Positions 8,439 to 18,543 of a stretch of DNA of 64,000 nucleotides are shown here, piece after piece; positions within the stretch are counted from its first letter, which is position 1; every line of letters begins with the position of its first letter. Where the stretch lies: NCBI RefSeq assembly GCF_002954355.1, contig NZ_MQVV01000014.1, positions 186,001 to 250,000 on the forward strand, in the 5' to 3' direction. A program made the translations under genes and the position numbers. Under the pieces are notes generated by a model, which worked only from the letters and a program-made list of their open reading frames with translations, was not told where the DNA came from and ran no database searches. This stretch comes from Nonlabens tegetincola (lineage in GTDB: Bacteria; Bacteroidota; Bacteroidia; Flavobacteriales; Flavobacteriaceae).

Positions 8439-11348
8439 TTAGTAATTGATATAAACCCAACTAGCTGTATCTTCTTCATCAGGATCATTATACTCAATAG
8501 TATAGAAATATACTCCTACAGGTACTAGGCCATCGCCAGCAAGTAAACCTTTATTTGGTATTCCTGCAAATTCTTCATAATTATTTGCTGACGTTTCATA
8601 AATCATACTTCCATTACGATTAAAAATCTTCAATACAAAATTAGGGAACTGTTCTGCTAGTCCTGGAATAGAGAATGTGTCGTTTACTCCATCATCATTT
8701 GGTGAGAATCCTTCTGGAAAAATGATTTCACATCTTTCGAAAATTATTGTAAATGCAACTACATTGAAACAACCTGTTTGTATATTCTCTAAGCGTGCAA
8801 AAAGAGTTCCTGTAGTAACACCGGCCTGAAAAGGCGTTGAGTAATTTGTTCCTAATGCATTAGAATCAGCTTCAGCATCTGCTTGAGATTCATAGTAGTT
8901 AACGATGTGATTAGCTGGATCATTACCATTAAGCACAGCATCATCTTGTACTGATAAATCAAATGTATTTTGATCTAAAGAGCTATTTTCATCACAGATA
9001 TTTGCAAGATCTTGAGGTTGACCAATACTTGGAGCATCTAAAACTGAGATATCAAACTGTGTAGTATTTGAACAACCATTTGAGTCAGTCAATCTTACAT
9101 AAATTGTTTGAGTTCCAGTTACAGTATATGGCGAGGATAATGGATTAGCTCCAGTTTCAGCATCTCCTTGTGAAGCATGATAGCTTACTGAACCTAGACC
9201 ATTTGGATCTACTTCAATATCTTGTTCTGTTAGATCAAAGTCTGAACTACCGTCTAAAGGAGCATCGTCACAAACTTCTATATTCATAGGAGTTCCGATT
9301 GTAGGCTCGCTTAAAACTACCAGATTAAATTGAGCAGTACTGTAGCAGTCTTGATCAACGTCGTTCTCAACTCTTACATAAATGGTTTCAGTACTAGTTG
9401 TGTTAGTGTAAGCGACAGATGTGTCGATAGCATTCATGCCAGTATCTGCATCCATTTGAGTAGGGTGTAAGGTAATGGTAACATTGAATGAAGTACTTAC
9501 AGCTGATTGTATGGTAGGTAAATATGAAGCAAGATCAAAATCTTCAATTCCGTCTTGTGAAATATCATCACAAGTTTCAAAATCTGGTATCGGATTGATT
9601 GCTGGAGTAGGACTTACCATTAAATCAAATGAATCAATAGCACTACATCCATCGTCAATAGGTGAGGTATTGTTTGCTATCCTTACCCAAATTGTTGTAG
9701 TTCCTAAAGGAGCATCAAAATTCAATGGTAATTCATTTACACCTGCATCTGCATCGGTTTGATTTGCGTGGTAAGTGATATCAAATGTAGTAGCATCTTG
9801 GCTACCTAAAACATCTGCTGTGAACTGACTTAAGTCAACAATCTCACTACCTGAAGCGTCATCATCACAATAGTTAAGTAATGTAGTATCAATAGGATCA
9901 ACGATTCCATTTTCATAAATGGTAATTTCTTGAGTAAAGTTTCTTGTATCTCCTGAAACGTTAGTCACGTTTACACTCACTACATAAGTTCCTGCAGAAG
10001 CATAAGTATTGTATACAGCAACAGGTCCTGTAACACTCGCTGTATTACCATCACCGAAATCCCATGTACTTGCTGCTACCTGTGGTAAACAAGCTAAAAG
10101 GAATTCAGTTGCATCACCTTGACACTGATCATTAAGAGTGAAAGAACTGGAGAAACTAGATTGAACAAATACAGGTAACCCTTGTTTTGATACACCAGGG
10201 CTGATGTCAAATCCGTTTGCATTATAGGTTGCGGTAGGAGTTTCAGGCCCTACTATCATTCCTAATTCTGTTTGATCAAAACGACCAACATAAATATTTC
10301 CATCACGAGCTAATTGTAACGTAGATCTCCCTTCTGAAACATCAGCTATTTCTCTTTTGGTTGCTAGAATATTATTAGCATCACACAACTCGTATTGAAA
10401 GATCTTTTTATTTCCATTAAATCCGTAGGTGCTACTTTCATCATGATACAAATACTGAGAAGAAGGAGAGAATTCTGCTCCATAAACAGGACCGTTATGA
10501 AGGACTAAACCATTTCCACCAAATTGACCATTTCCTGGGTTAAAGTCGTACAAAACAGTACCTTCAAAACCATTAAAGCTATTTTGGTTACATATTACTA
10601 GCTTTGTACCATCAGGACTTACTCTAAGTTGTCCTCTGTCTGCACTAGAAGATGCAGTTGGAACTGAATAGTATGGAAGATTTCCATTTCCTTGTTGTAA
10701 AACAGGATTTGGGAATACAAATGAAACATTAGGACCTGGAATACCTCTTACTTCCCATGTAAATAATGCGTTGAAGTTACCAGTACCATTTACAGTTGAA
10801 GTGGCATTACTTTCAGCAAAGGTCATTACATAGGCATTATTACTACCTGTTTGAATAGTAGCAGCTACTTTCTCTGCACAGGATTGGATAAGTACTACGT
10901 TTTTAACACCGGCAACAACATCTCCTAATCCACCGTTAAGAGACATCTCAACTCTAGAGTATGATAAAGGGCCATTACCACCAGCACCTACTGTAAAAAT
11001 AAAATATACTCCAGGTGATTCCGGAGCTTTTACGATTATGGCACTTTGGGTACTAGAGAAGTTACCATCTAAACCTGTACCGTTAGGCATAATGTTACCA
11101 TTTCTATTCCATACTGTGATTCCGTCTGTAAAAAATAAAAGGTTTCCTGAATCATCTGAAATCGATGCAACACCTTCATCCGTATCATATCCAGATGTAG
11201 CTACTGCTGGATCTAGTGAACGATTTTGAGGGTTTGGAGTGAATTCTACACCAGCTTGATCCCCAAAGATCCACCATGAGGATTCTTCTTGGGCAAGCAT
11301 GGTTGTACTTACAAAAATTAAGAGTAATAAAGAGTAAATTGTTTTCAT
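8439..11348 (-). CDS. Secreted T9SS type B adhesin-like protein, four repeats
   Basis: The likely start is the ATG at 11348 (969 aa; a longer frame begins with TTG at 11360). It gives a clean signal peptide ending in MLAQ. Residues ~20-400 form a propeller-like module beginning WWIFGDQAG and containing the GNLLFFTDG motif. A PKD domain (WDFGDGNTASV) follows near 430. Then come four ~100-residue repeats with the hallmark CDD..(D)G..DFDL, ETIYVR and YHA.Q.DA. The last ~95 residues (FSPNDDGVNDTF ... GVYFYTIEY) are a gliding-associated, type B T9SS sorting domain. It should be exported across the outer membrane by the type IX system and anchored or released. First of three paralogues by position, last in the transcript. 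Confidence 0.88.
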   Translation of the reverse strand: MKTIYSLLLLIFVSTTMLAQEESSWWIFGDQAGVEFTPNPQNRSLDPAVATSGYDTDEGVASISDDSGNLLFFTDGITVWNRNGNIMPNGTGLDGNFSSTQSAIIVKAPESPGVYFIFTVGAGGNGPLSYSRVEMSLNGGLGDVVAGVKNVVLIQSCAEKVAATIQTGSNNAYVMTFAESNATSTVNGTGNFNALFTWEVRGIPGPNVSFVFPNPVLQQGNGNLPYYSVPTASSSADRGQLRVSPDGTKLVICNQNSFNGFEGTVLYDFNPGNGQFGGNGLVLHNGPVYGAEFSPSSQYLYHDESSTYGFNGNKKIFQYELCDANNILATKREIADVSEGRSTLQLARDGNIYVGRFDQTELGMIVGPETPTATYNANGFDISPGVSKQGLPVFVQSSFSSSFTLNDQCQGDATEFLLACLPQVAASTWDFGDGNTASVTGPVAVYNTYASAGTYVVSVNVTNVSGDTRNFTQEITIYENGIVDPIDTTLLNYCDDDASGSEIVDLSQFTADVLGSQDATTFDITYHANQTDADAGVNELPLNFDAPLGTTTIWVRIANNTSPIDDGCSAIDSFDLMVSPTPAINPIPDFETCDDISQDGIEDFDLASYLPTIQSAVSTSFNVTITLHPTQMDADTGMNAIDTSVAYTNTTSTETIYVRVENDVDQDCYSTAQFNLVVLSEPTIGTPMNIEVCDDAPLDGSSDFDLTEQDIEVDPNGLGSVSYHASQGDAETGANPLSSPYTVTGTQTIYVRLTDSNGCSNTTQFDISVLDAPSIGQPQDLANICDENSSLDQNTFDLSVQDDAVLNGNDPANHIVNYYESQADAEADSNALGTNYSTPFQAGVTTGTLFARLENIQTGCFNVVAFTIIFERCEIIFPEGFSPNDDGVNDTFSIPGLAEQFPNFVLKIFNRNGSMIYETSANNYEEFAGIPNKGLLAGDGLVPVGVYFYTIEYNDPDEEDTASWVYINY

Positions 11349-11361
11349 GTTGTTTTTCAAG

Positions 11362-13413
11362 TTATCTTAAGTATACATAGCCGGCTTGTGGCTTTGTGTT
11401 TGGTTCGTTTAATTCAATCACGTAAAAGTATGTCCCTGTAGGTAGCAAACCTGTGGTCGAGGTAAGTCCAACATTACTTGTTCCATCCCAAGATGCAGAG
11501 TTATTATCTCCTTCCCATACTTTTTGACCGTATCTAGTAAAAATAGAAATTTTATGATTTTCATAAACATTTTTTAACCCAGAAACGATGAACGTATCAT
11601 TTAATCCGTCGTTATTAGGCGTTACTACGTTAAACACCTCTATTGGACAGTTTTCTACTTGTAAATTCAGTTGAGAAATGTTAAAACAGTTGTCGTTTTC
11701 GACTCTAATAAAAATACTTTCAGGATTGGAAATATTTCTATAAATCATATTACTATTTATAATGTTACTTCCATTTGTCGCATCTTCCCTTGAGGTATGA
11801 AAGGAAACGATTTGATCGCTTCTAGTCGAAATTATATCAGCGATTTCGCTTAGATCAAATGAAGCTGTATCAAAACCTTCATCACATTTAGTTATTTGAT
11901 CAGGAATGCTATTAATAACTACGTTTGGATATACTTGTATTTCTTTTTCTAAATCAATTGTTTGAGTAGGCGTTTGAATGGTTACTCGTACTATAAAAGT
12001 ACCTACTTGAGAAAAAGTGTGTGTAGGGCTAAGATTGATAGATGAGTTGTTTATTCCACTTGCAGGATCGCCAAAATCCCATGTAATACTATCAATTTGA
12101 GCTGAAGTTTGAACGGTAAATAAATGATTTTCACCAAAACAATGATCCTCAGCTACTATTTCTCCTGAAATTAAAAAACTTTGGACAAATATCGGTAATC
12201 CGTATATCGCAAACGAGTTTTGCGATAACTGAAAACCATTAAATCTATAATCGGCCGAGATACCAGAAAAATTAGGAGTATTGATTACACTAAGCGCATT
12301 TTGATTAATCCGACTGTGATAAATTTTGTTATCTGGACCTAGCTGTAAAGCTCCTCTAAAGGTCACTAAATTATCTTCATAAACAACTGTCCTTGAATTT
12401 GCTATATTATTTGATGTTAAATCAAATTGTAGTATTTGACCATTAACAAATTCAAAAGTTTGAGTAGTTGATGGATTCATAAAATCGACTTCGGCATATA
12501 AAAATTGACCATTGCTTGAAAACTCTACACCGTAAAAGGAACCTCCATCGGCTTTGGTCATTAACGGTTGTGGATTGGATACTATACCAGTGGAATTGTC
12601 AAAATCATACAGGTATAACTCTCCGCCGTTCGTGTAGGCGATACTGCGTGCTTCTAATAGGGTAGTGGTATTTGAAAAATCTGATAAAGTATTATTTGAA
12701 AAATGAGCAGCTACTAATTTGTCACCTCTAGGGTTTACCTTAATATAGCCTCGCATTGCAGCAACGTCAATATTCGTAAGATTTGTATTTACAAGCTCTA
12801 TAAACGGTGAAACTATAGATACTACAGGTGTTGTGGTTAATCCGCTAGATGTTAATTCATAACTAAAGAATTTGTCTTCGAATTGAGTAATTACCCAAAA
12901 ACCTGTACCGCTTGAATTAGAAATTGCAGTAAGTTTCTCTGACGTAAGAGCTAGTAAATTTATATTTTTTTCAGTGGTGATAACATCACCATCACCATTA
13001 TTCAAACTTAGATCTACTACGGAATAAAAGAATCCTTCATTATTGCGATATAAGATGTCATCCGTGTCTACCGTAAAAACATAAAACCTAGTTGAACTTC
13101 CTGGTTGTGGTACAATTATCGCGCTACTGGTGCTGCTGGAATTACCTTTGAGTCCTGTACCATTAGGCATTAAATTATGATTACGGTCATAGATTACACT
13201 TCCATCAGTATAGAATAGAAGGTTTCCTTGATTGTCAGATATTGTGGCACAACCTTCTCCTGTAACTAGTTGACCATCATTGAGAGCGGTAACGGTGTTG
13301 TTACTAAAATTAATACCAGCGTTAATACCAAAATACCAATTGTTAGATTGTAATTGCGCTTTCGCGAAAGCGAAACAACAACAAATAAGTAGAAAGGATA
13401 AATGCTGTTTCAT
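11362..13413 (-). CDS. Secreted T9SS type B adhesin-like protein, single-repeat form
   Basis: The 683-residue protein has the same plan as its two neighbours: signal peptide ending AFAKAQ (encoded by a copy of the genomic palindrome), propeller-like module starting NWYFGINAG, GNLLFYTDG motif, PKD domain (WDFGDPASG near residue 445), then only one copy of the CDEGFDTASFDL-type repeat, and a C-terminal type B sorting domain (VVTPNNDGLNDTF ... GTYFYVIEL). It is separated from its downstream paralogue by 13 bp and from the upstream one by about 20 bp, so the three are co-transcribed. Role is inferred as surface adhesin or matrix protein. Confidence 0.87.
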   Translation of the reverse strand: MKQHLSFLLICCCFAFAKAQLQSNNWYFGINAGINFSNNTVTALNDGQLVTGEGCATISDNQGNLLFYTDGSVIYDRNHNLMPNGTGLKGNSSSTSSAIIVPQPGSSTRFYVFTVDTDDILYRNNEGFFYSVVDLSLNNGDGDVITTEKNINLLALTSEKLTAISNSSGTGFWVITQFEDKFFSYELTSSGLTTTPVVSIVSPFIELVNTNLTNIDVAAMRGYIKVNPRGDKLVAAHFSNNTLSDFSNTTTLLEARSIAYTNGGELYLYDFDNSTGIVSNPQPLMTKADGGSFYGVEFSSNGQFLYAEVDFMNPSTTQTFEFVNGQILQFDLTSNNIANSRTVVYEDNLVTFRGALQLGPDNKIYHSRINQNALSVINTPNFSGISADYRFNGFQLSQNSFAIYGLPIFVQSFLISGEIVAEDHCFGENHLFTVQTSAQIDSITWDFGDPASGINNSSINLSPTHTFSQVGTFIVRVTIQTPTQTIDLEKEIQVYPNVVINSIPDQITKCDEGFDTASFDLSEIADIISTRSDQIVSFHTSREDATNGSNIINSNMIYRNISNPESIFIRVENDNCFNISQLNLQVENCPIEVFNVVTPNNDGLNDTFIVSGLKNVYENHKISIFTRYGQKVWEGDNNSASWDGTSNVGLTSTTGLLPTGTYFYVIELNEPNTKPQAGYVYLR
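13358..13371. repeat. Dispersed palindrome GCTTTCGCGAAAGC (copy 3, in a signal peptide)
   Basis: Perfect 14-bp palindrome encoding Ala-Phe-Ala-Lys-Ala immediately before the predicted signal-peptide cleavage site of the 683-aa adhesin. Confidence 0.85.
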
Positions 13414-13434
13414 AGCATTTAAAGATAGCCTTTT

Positions 13435-16400
13435 TTACCTTTTCAAGGAGAAGTGGCTAGAAAATTGCGTACCATCCATAAGTGTCGCAGTGAACCAATA
13501 GTCACTAGACGGTAGAGGATTACCGTTAAATGTTCCATCCCAGCCTACACTTTCTGGTGAGATTTGTTTTAATAATTTTCCAAATCGATCGTAGATAAAT
13601 ATTGTGGAATTAGGTTCAAACACAGTATTAACACCTATTAATTGCCAGTAATCATTAAAACTATCACCATTTGGTGTGAAAAACCTAGGATATCCCACAA
13701 TACTGAAATCTTTTCTAGTTACACCACAGCCGTTTTTATCTCGTACATATAAGGTATAAAAGCCTGGTTCAATGTCTGTAAAGATCGGACTATCCTGATA
13801 AGGAGTTAAAATATCAATACTGTACTCGTAATCACCTAATCCGCTAGCTACTACCTCCATAGATCCTGAACTATTAGTGCCGGCATGATTGATAATTAAA
13901 TTATCAATTGTTGCTGGTTCACTTATAACTACTGTAACTATACGTTGAGATGAGCAGCCTTCGGCATTAGTAACGGTTACCGTATAATCTCCACCGGTTG
14001 AAACTAATATTTCATTTGTAGTCTCACCGTTACTCCATGAATAAGTAAAATCATCAGGATTTCCAGAGATGAGACCTGCATCTATTGAGAGCGGTTGTGG
14101 ATCATTACCACAATATTCAAATAATGCCTGAGGTTCAATATTAGGTAAAGCATTTACTGTAAGTTCTACTTCACTAATTCCGTAACAGTTCCCATCAGGA
14201 GATTCGGCTCTGGCAAAAATGGTTTGTGAAAAAGGTGTCGTATTGGTAAATGGACTAGTTAACGGATTCTGCTCTGTAAGTGCATCATCTCTAGTTTCGT
14301 AATAATTCACTGTAACATCAGCTGGAGCGTTGGTTAAAACATCGCTATCGGCTAGGGTTAGTGTAAAATCTGCTATTCCATCATTAGATAGGTCATCACA
14401 TGCTTGTAAAGTGGTGTCTTGCGCATCGCTTGCACTTACTCTTAATATAACTTGAGATGTTGAATAACATCCTGTAACATCATTGGTTACACGTGCGTAA
14501 ACTATCTCGGCAGGAGTAGTGTTTGTGTAACTTGTTGTGTTTAATGGATTGGTATTTGAATCTGCATTGGACTGTGTACTGTGGTAGGAAACTGTAACAT
14601 CACTTGCATTGTTTGATATAGCATCGTTAAAACTATCAAAACTAAAGGTAGTTCTTCCATCAGGAATACCATCTTCATCACATTGAAATGCGTCAAAATC
14701 AATAGCTTCTGGTTTGTCTTGCACTATAAGATTGAAAGATTGAGAAGTATCTGCACAGGTAGTGTTGTTTCTATTTTCTAACCGCACATAAACTGTTTCT
14801 AAAAACGGAGTGTTATTGGTGTATGGACTGCTTATTGGATTGGATCCTGAGTCTGCATCACCTTGTGAAGTATGAAAAGTAATTTCAAAATCGGTACTAC
14901 TTTGATTTCCGAGTATTAAAGCGTTAATAGAGGTGAGATCAAATTGTTGAATTCCGTCAAAATCGTCATCACAAACTTCAATATCTTGAACAGATTGAAT
15001 TACAGGTTGTTGAAAAATATTAACATCGAATGAGGTCGTGTCAAAACATTCTGTATTATTACGGTTATAGATACGAACATATATAGTTTCTGAAGGAGTA
15101 TTAACGGTATATGGACTTGATAATTCATTTACATTGTCAATCGCATTTTGTTGACTCGTAAAATACCTTACGTTGAAAGTCGTGGCATCTTGAGTTCCTA
15201 AAATAATAGGAGTCACATCTGTATCTAGGTCTAAAGTTTCGTTCCCATTATTGTCTAGATCACAAATATCTTGATCTACAACATTATTTGCAGTTGGAGA
15301 ATCAAAAATCTCTACTGTTTTTCTATATGTTCTAGATGCACCACCAGTAGTTAGAGTAAGCGTAACTTGATATACGCCAGGTGTATTATAAACATTGGTC
15401 CCTATGGTTTGGGACGACGTGTTACCATCTCCAAAATCCCAAAGAACACTATCAGGTAAATTATCGGTTTCAAATGTAAATTCTGTCGTGTCTCCTAGAC
15501 AAGTATTTTCAACATCAATCAGTGCAAAAAAGCTTTGAATGAACGGAGGCAGACCTTGTGTAGACAGTCGCCCAGAAAGTGGAATTGCGTCGGCCACAAA
15601 ATTACAACCTGTACCTCTTACATTGGGATTATTAATGACGCTTAAAAAAGGTCTCCCGTTATCATAGGTGTCTGAAGTGGTTCTATATATTTTCCCGTCA
15701 ATCCCTAATTGCATAGAGTTACGGTAACCTTGCCTTGTGTCTAATAATATTTCTGATCCTGGAATATTAGGTGCATTAAGGTCATATTGAAACAATGACG
15801 TTGAATAAGCGGTAGGATTATTTCCTGAAGCATTATTTAAGGTTGAGATATACAGTAAACTACTATCTGGAGAAAATTCAACACCATAACCAAGGTTGTC
15901 GCTTGAAGCAAAATTGAATCGTCTCTCATTACTCAAGGCACCAGTGGTCTGATCAAAATCATAGATGTAAGTTCCACCTACCATGTTGCAGGATACTAAA
16001 TATTGTCCGTCTGGTGATACTTTGATGTTACCTCTAGGGTCTGTCACTGAGGTTGTAAAGGTAGACCTTACGGGAACTGGATCAACACCAGTTGGAGTCA
16101 CTTTATAAGTGTAAAAGGTATTAAAGTTTCCACTTGCACCGTTTTGATTTGCATAAACGATAATAAAAATCTCATCATTGGTCGCATGATTAATAGCGGT
16201 AAGTTTTTCAGAGGTTCTACGTAAAAGATTGTTTGGAGTATTTAAATTGGTGGTAACAGCACCTTGTCCTAGATTTAAAGACATGTCCACTTCATACCAG
16301 TGAAATCCAGTATTAGCATCACCACCTACTTGAGTATCAACTGTGAATATGTAGTAAATGTCAGAATCTTGAGGCTTGGGTATGATTATCGCACTTTGAG

Positions 16401-16704
16401 TACTTGACGGATCTCCTAAAAGTCCGTTACCATTTTGCATTACTCCATGATTTCTATCATATACAGTGATACCATCCGTATAAAATAAGAGGTTTCCTTG
16501 TGCGTCGCTTATACTCGCGCAACCTTCATTTGTACTGAGCTGTCCATTAACTAAAGGAGTAACTGTATTTGAAACAGGATCAAATCGCAAACCTGCATTA
16601 AATCCAAAATACCAATTTGAAGCTTCTAATTGTGCATAAACACTGGTGTTTATAAATAAAAATAGCACAATAAAAAAAGCGGAATAAATATTTTTCAATT
16701 TCAT
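13435..16704 (-). CDS. Secreted T9SS type B adhesin-like protein, long form
   Basis: This 1089-residue protein is the largest of the three paralogues. It has a signal peptide ending VYAQ, a propeller-like module from NWYFGFNAG, a PKD domain (WDFGDGNTSS near residue 425), and at least four ~95-residue repeats (CDLDNNGNETLDL, CDDDFDGIQQFDL, CDEDGIPDG, CDDLSNDGIADF), each closing with an IYVR/VYARV strand. A degenerate fifth unit and another Ig/SprB-like segment follow. The C-terminus (RFFTPNGDSFNDYWQL ... DYWFTATL) is a type B T9SS sorting domain, more divergent than in its neighbours. It is the first gene of the adhesin transcript and starts 32 bp after the ABC permease gene. Confidence 0.87.
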   Translation of the reverse strand: MKLKNIYSAFFIVLFLFINTSVYAQLEASNWYFGFNAGLRFDPVSNTVTPLVNGQLSTNEGCASISDAQGNLLFYTDGITVYDRNHGVMQNGNGLLGDPSSTQSAIIIPKPQDSDIYYIFTVDTQVGGDANTGFHWYEVDMSLNLGQGAVTTNLNTPNNLLRRTSEKLTAINHATNDEIFIIVYANQNGASGNFNTFYTYKVTPTGVDPVPVRSTFTTSVTDPRGNIKVSPDGQYLVSCNMVGGTYIYDFDQTTGALSNERRFNFASSDNLGYGVEFSPDSSLLYISTLNNASGNNPTAYSTSLFQYDLNAPNIPGSEILLDTRQGYRNSMQLGIDGKIYRTTSDTYDNGRPFLSVINNPNVRGTGCNFVADAIPLSGRLSTQGLPPFIQSFFALIDVENTCLGDTTEFTFETDNLPDSVLWDFGDGNTSSQTIGTNVYNTPGVYQVTLTLTTGGASRTYRKTVEIFDSPTANNVVDQDICDLDNNGNETLDLDTDVTPIILGTQDATTFNVRYFTSQQNAIDNVNELSSPYTVNTPSETIYVRIYNRNNTECFDTTSFDVNIFQQPVIQSVQDIEVCDDDFDGIQQFDLTSINALILGNQSSTDFEITFHTSQGDADSGSNPISSPYTNNTPFLETVYVRLENRNNTTCADTSQSFNLIVQDKPEAIDFDAFQCDEDGIPDGRTTFSFDSFNDAISNNASDVTVSYHSTQSNADSNTNPLNTTSYTNTTPAEIVYARVTNDVTGCYSTSQVILRVSASDAQDTTLQACDDLSNDGIADFTLTLADSDVLTNAPADVTVNYYETRDDALTEQNPLTSPFTNTTPFSQTIFARAESPDGNCYGISEVELTVNALPNIEPQALFEYCGNDPQPLSIDAGLISGNPDDFTYSWSNGETTNEILVSTGGDYTVTVTNAEGCSSQRIVTVVISEPATIDNLIINHAGTNSSGSMEVVASGLGDYEYSIDILTPYQDSPIFTDIEPGFYTLYVRDKNGCGVTRKDFSIVGYPRFFTPNGDSFNDYWQLIGVNTVFEPNSTIFIYDRFGKLLKQISPESVGWDGTFNGNPLPSSDYWFTATLMDGTQFSSHFSLKR

Positions 16705-16736
16705 CCCGCTAAAATAACATCCAAAACGTTAATATT

Positions 16737-17582
16737 TTACAAATCCCTGCGCTTTAATAAGGCAAAACTCCAATAGACAAACAGTCCAGACCATATAAGT
16801 ACTGAGATTATGTCTAACCATTCAATATCGTAAGTAAATTCTAGACCTTCTATAGGAATTTGACTAGTGGTAGATTTGACCAAGTCAATCTTAGTAAAAG
16901 GTTGTTTGATTAAATTACTCATTGCATTTAAAGGAAGTATGTGAACAAGGTAACCATCGTAGATGTTCCAATCATAGTAGGTATCCAGTCCTTTTGCAAC
17001 TGCATTAATAATACTTTCAAATATGTAGTAAACAAATACCAGCCCTAGTGCAAAGGCACCACGTTTCACCAAAATTCCCGCGAATAGGCAGAAGGTGAAA
17101 AAGACTAAATGAGCTAGAAAAAATCCACCTAGATAACCCATTTGAGAAAATATTATTGATGGTTCATCAAAATCAGAGTAAATTAATCCAAGTATTAATG
17201 ATGCCAAAAAGACGATAACTGTGGCGGTAATAGCTAATACAATAGTGAAATACACTTTGGATAACAACAATTCTTTTTTACTCAATCCATCGATAAGATT
17301 TTGTTTGAGTGTTCTATTGCTGTACTCACTTGCAGTAAGTGAAACTATCACAATCGCAATAAAGACTTTTAGAAAACTAGCAAAATATGTACTTAAATGC
17401 CATACTAGGGGAAAATTAAAAAGACCTAAATCGCTAAGAGCATATTTTTCACCATTTATAGTAATGGGAATAATACCGGTAAGCATTAAAACCACAATAA
17501 TCGTTAGGTAAATAATGGTTAAAACCTTACTGCTTTTACTGTGTTTGAATTTGTGAAATTCTATATCGAGTAATCGTAACAT
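16737..17582 (-). CDS. ABC-2 type transporter permease
   Basis: The 281-residue membrane protein has about six hydrophobic segments: one near residue 20, a second near 60-80, then four in the second half. A cytosolic loop holds a TLKQNLIDGLSK-type sequence seen in ABC-2 permeases of the NatB/bacitracin-export type. The gene begins 10 bp after the ATPase gene, so the two form one exporter. Substrate is not evident. It is not clear whether transcription continues into the adhesin genes 32 bp downstream. Confidence 0.85.
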   Translation of the reverse strand: MLRLLDIEFHKFKHSKSSKVLTIIYLTIIVVLMLTGIIPITINGEKYALSDLGLFNFPLVWHLSTYFASFLKVFIAIVIVSLTASEYSNRTLKQNLIDGLSKKELLLSKVYFTIVLAITATVIVFLASLILGLIYSDFDEPSIIFSQMGYLGGFFLAHLVFFTFCLFAGILVKRGAFALGLVFVYYIFESIINAVAKGLDTYYDWNIYDGYLVHILPLNAMSNLIKQPFTKIDLVKSTTSQIPIEGLEFTYDIEWLDIISVLIWSGLFVYWSFALLKRRDL

Positions 17583-17592
17583 ATTCTATTGG

Positions 17593-18486
17593 TTAGTTTT
17601 TGGTTAATTCTAGGAATTGATCTTCTAGGCTTTGTTTCTTAAAGGCAAGTTCAGTTAAAACAATACCCTTTTCAAAAGCCTCTTTATTGATTTGGGCTGT
17701 CGTTACCGGACTGGATAGTTTTACTTCTAGTAGACTATCCTGTTCAATCAATTCTGCGACAAAGGATTTTTCATTTAGAAAACTACGTAATTGAGCAATA
17801 TTTTGAGAACTTAAGAATATAGAACCGTGATTTTGAACCATCTGATCAACTCTGCCTTGATACAGCATGTTGCCTTGTCGTAATACAATAACGTGAGAAC
17901 AAACCTTTTCAACCTCGTCTAATAAATGAGAGGCGAGCAAAATGGTAGTGCCAGATTTTGCAATATGTTTTATAAGGTCTCTAATCTGTCTTATTCCTTG
18001 AGGATCCAGACCATTAGTAGGTTCGTCTAGAATTAAAATTTCTGGATTATTCAATAAAGCACTCGCTATTGCAAGTCTTTGTTTCATACCTAAAGAATAG
18101 GTTTTGAAGGGACTATGCTTTCGCGAAAGCAAACCTACCAACTCAAGTGTTTCATCAATTCTATCATAAGCAACACCTTTAATTTTACAAACCAACTTTA
18201 AATTTTGCACAGCATTCATTGATGGATAAAAATTAGGTCTTTCTATAATAGCGCCTATTTTTTTTAATGCATCATGGGTAGACATGCTACCGTCAAACCA
18301 TTTGTATGAGCCACTTGTTGGATTTACAACATTAAGGACCATTCCCAAGGTAGTACTTTTACCGCTACCATTTGGGCCTAGTATACCATAAACGTTACCT
18401 TTCTCTATTTTAAAGGAGACTTTATTTACTGCTGTAAGCGCTCCGTAATTTTTATGAAGATGATTTACTTCAAGAATGTTTTTCAT
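17593..18486 (-). CDS. ABC transporter ATP-binding protein
   Basis: The 297-residue ATPase has Walker A GPNGSGKST near residue 38, the signature YSLGMKQRLA near 133, Walker B ILILDEPTNGLDP near 152 and the H-loop LLASHLLDE near 183. The C-terminal ~80 residues resemble the regulatory tail of bacitracin/Nat-type ABC-2 exporters. It pairs with the permease encoded 10 bp downstream. A copy of the genomic palindrome falls inside, read as LLSRKH between the Q-loop and the signature. Substrate unknown. Confidence 0.9.
   Translation of the reverse strand: MKNILEVNHLHKNYGALTAVNKVSFKIEKGNVYGILGPNGSGKSTTLGMVLNVVNPTSGSYKWFDGSMSTHDALKKIGAIIERPNFYPSMNAVQNLKLVCKIKGVAYDRIDETLELVGLLSRKHSPFKTYSLGMKQRLAIASALLNNPEILILDEPTNGLDPQGIRQIRDLIKHIAKSGTTILLASHLLDEVEKVCSHVIVLRQGNMLYQGRVDQMVQNHGSIFLSSQNIAQLRSFLNEKSFVAELIEQDSLLEVKLSSPVTTAQINKEAFEKGIVLTELAFKKQSLEDQFLELTKN
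18117..18130. repeat. Dispersed palindrome GCTTTCGCGAAAGC (copy 4, inside ABC ATPase)
   Basis: Perfect 14-bp palindrome, here read in a different frame (LSRK) from the AFAKA copies. Confidence 0.85.
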
Positions 18487-18543
18487 ATAGAAGTTATTTT
18501 GGTTATTTTATCTGACTGAAAAAAAATTGATTTGTAACAAACA

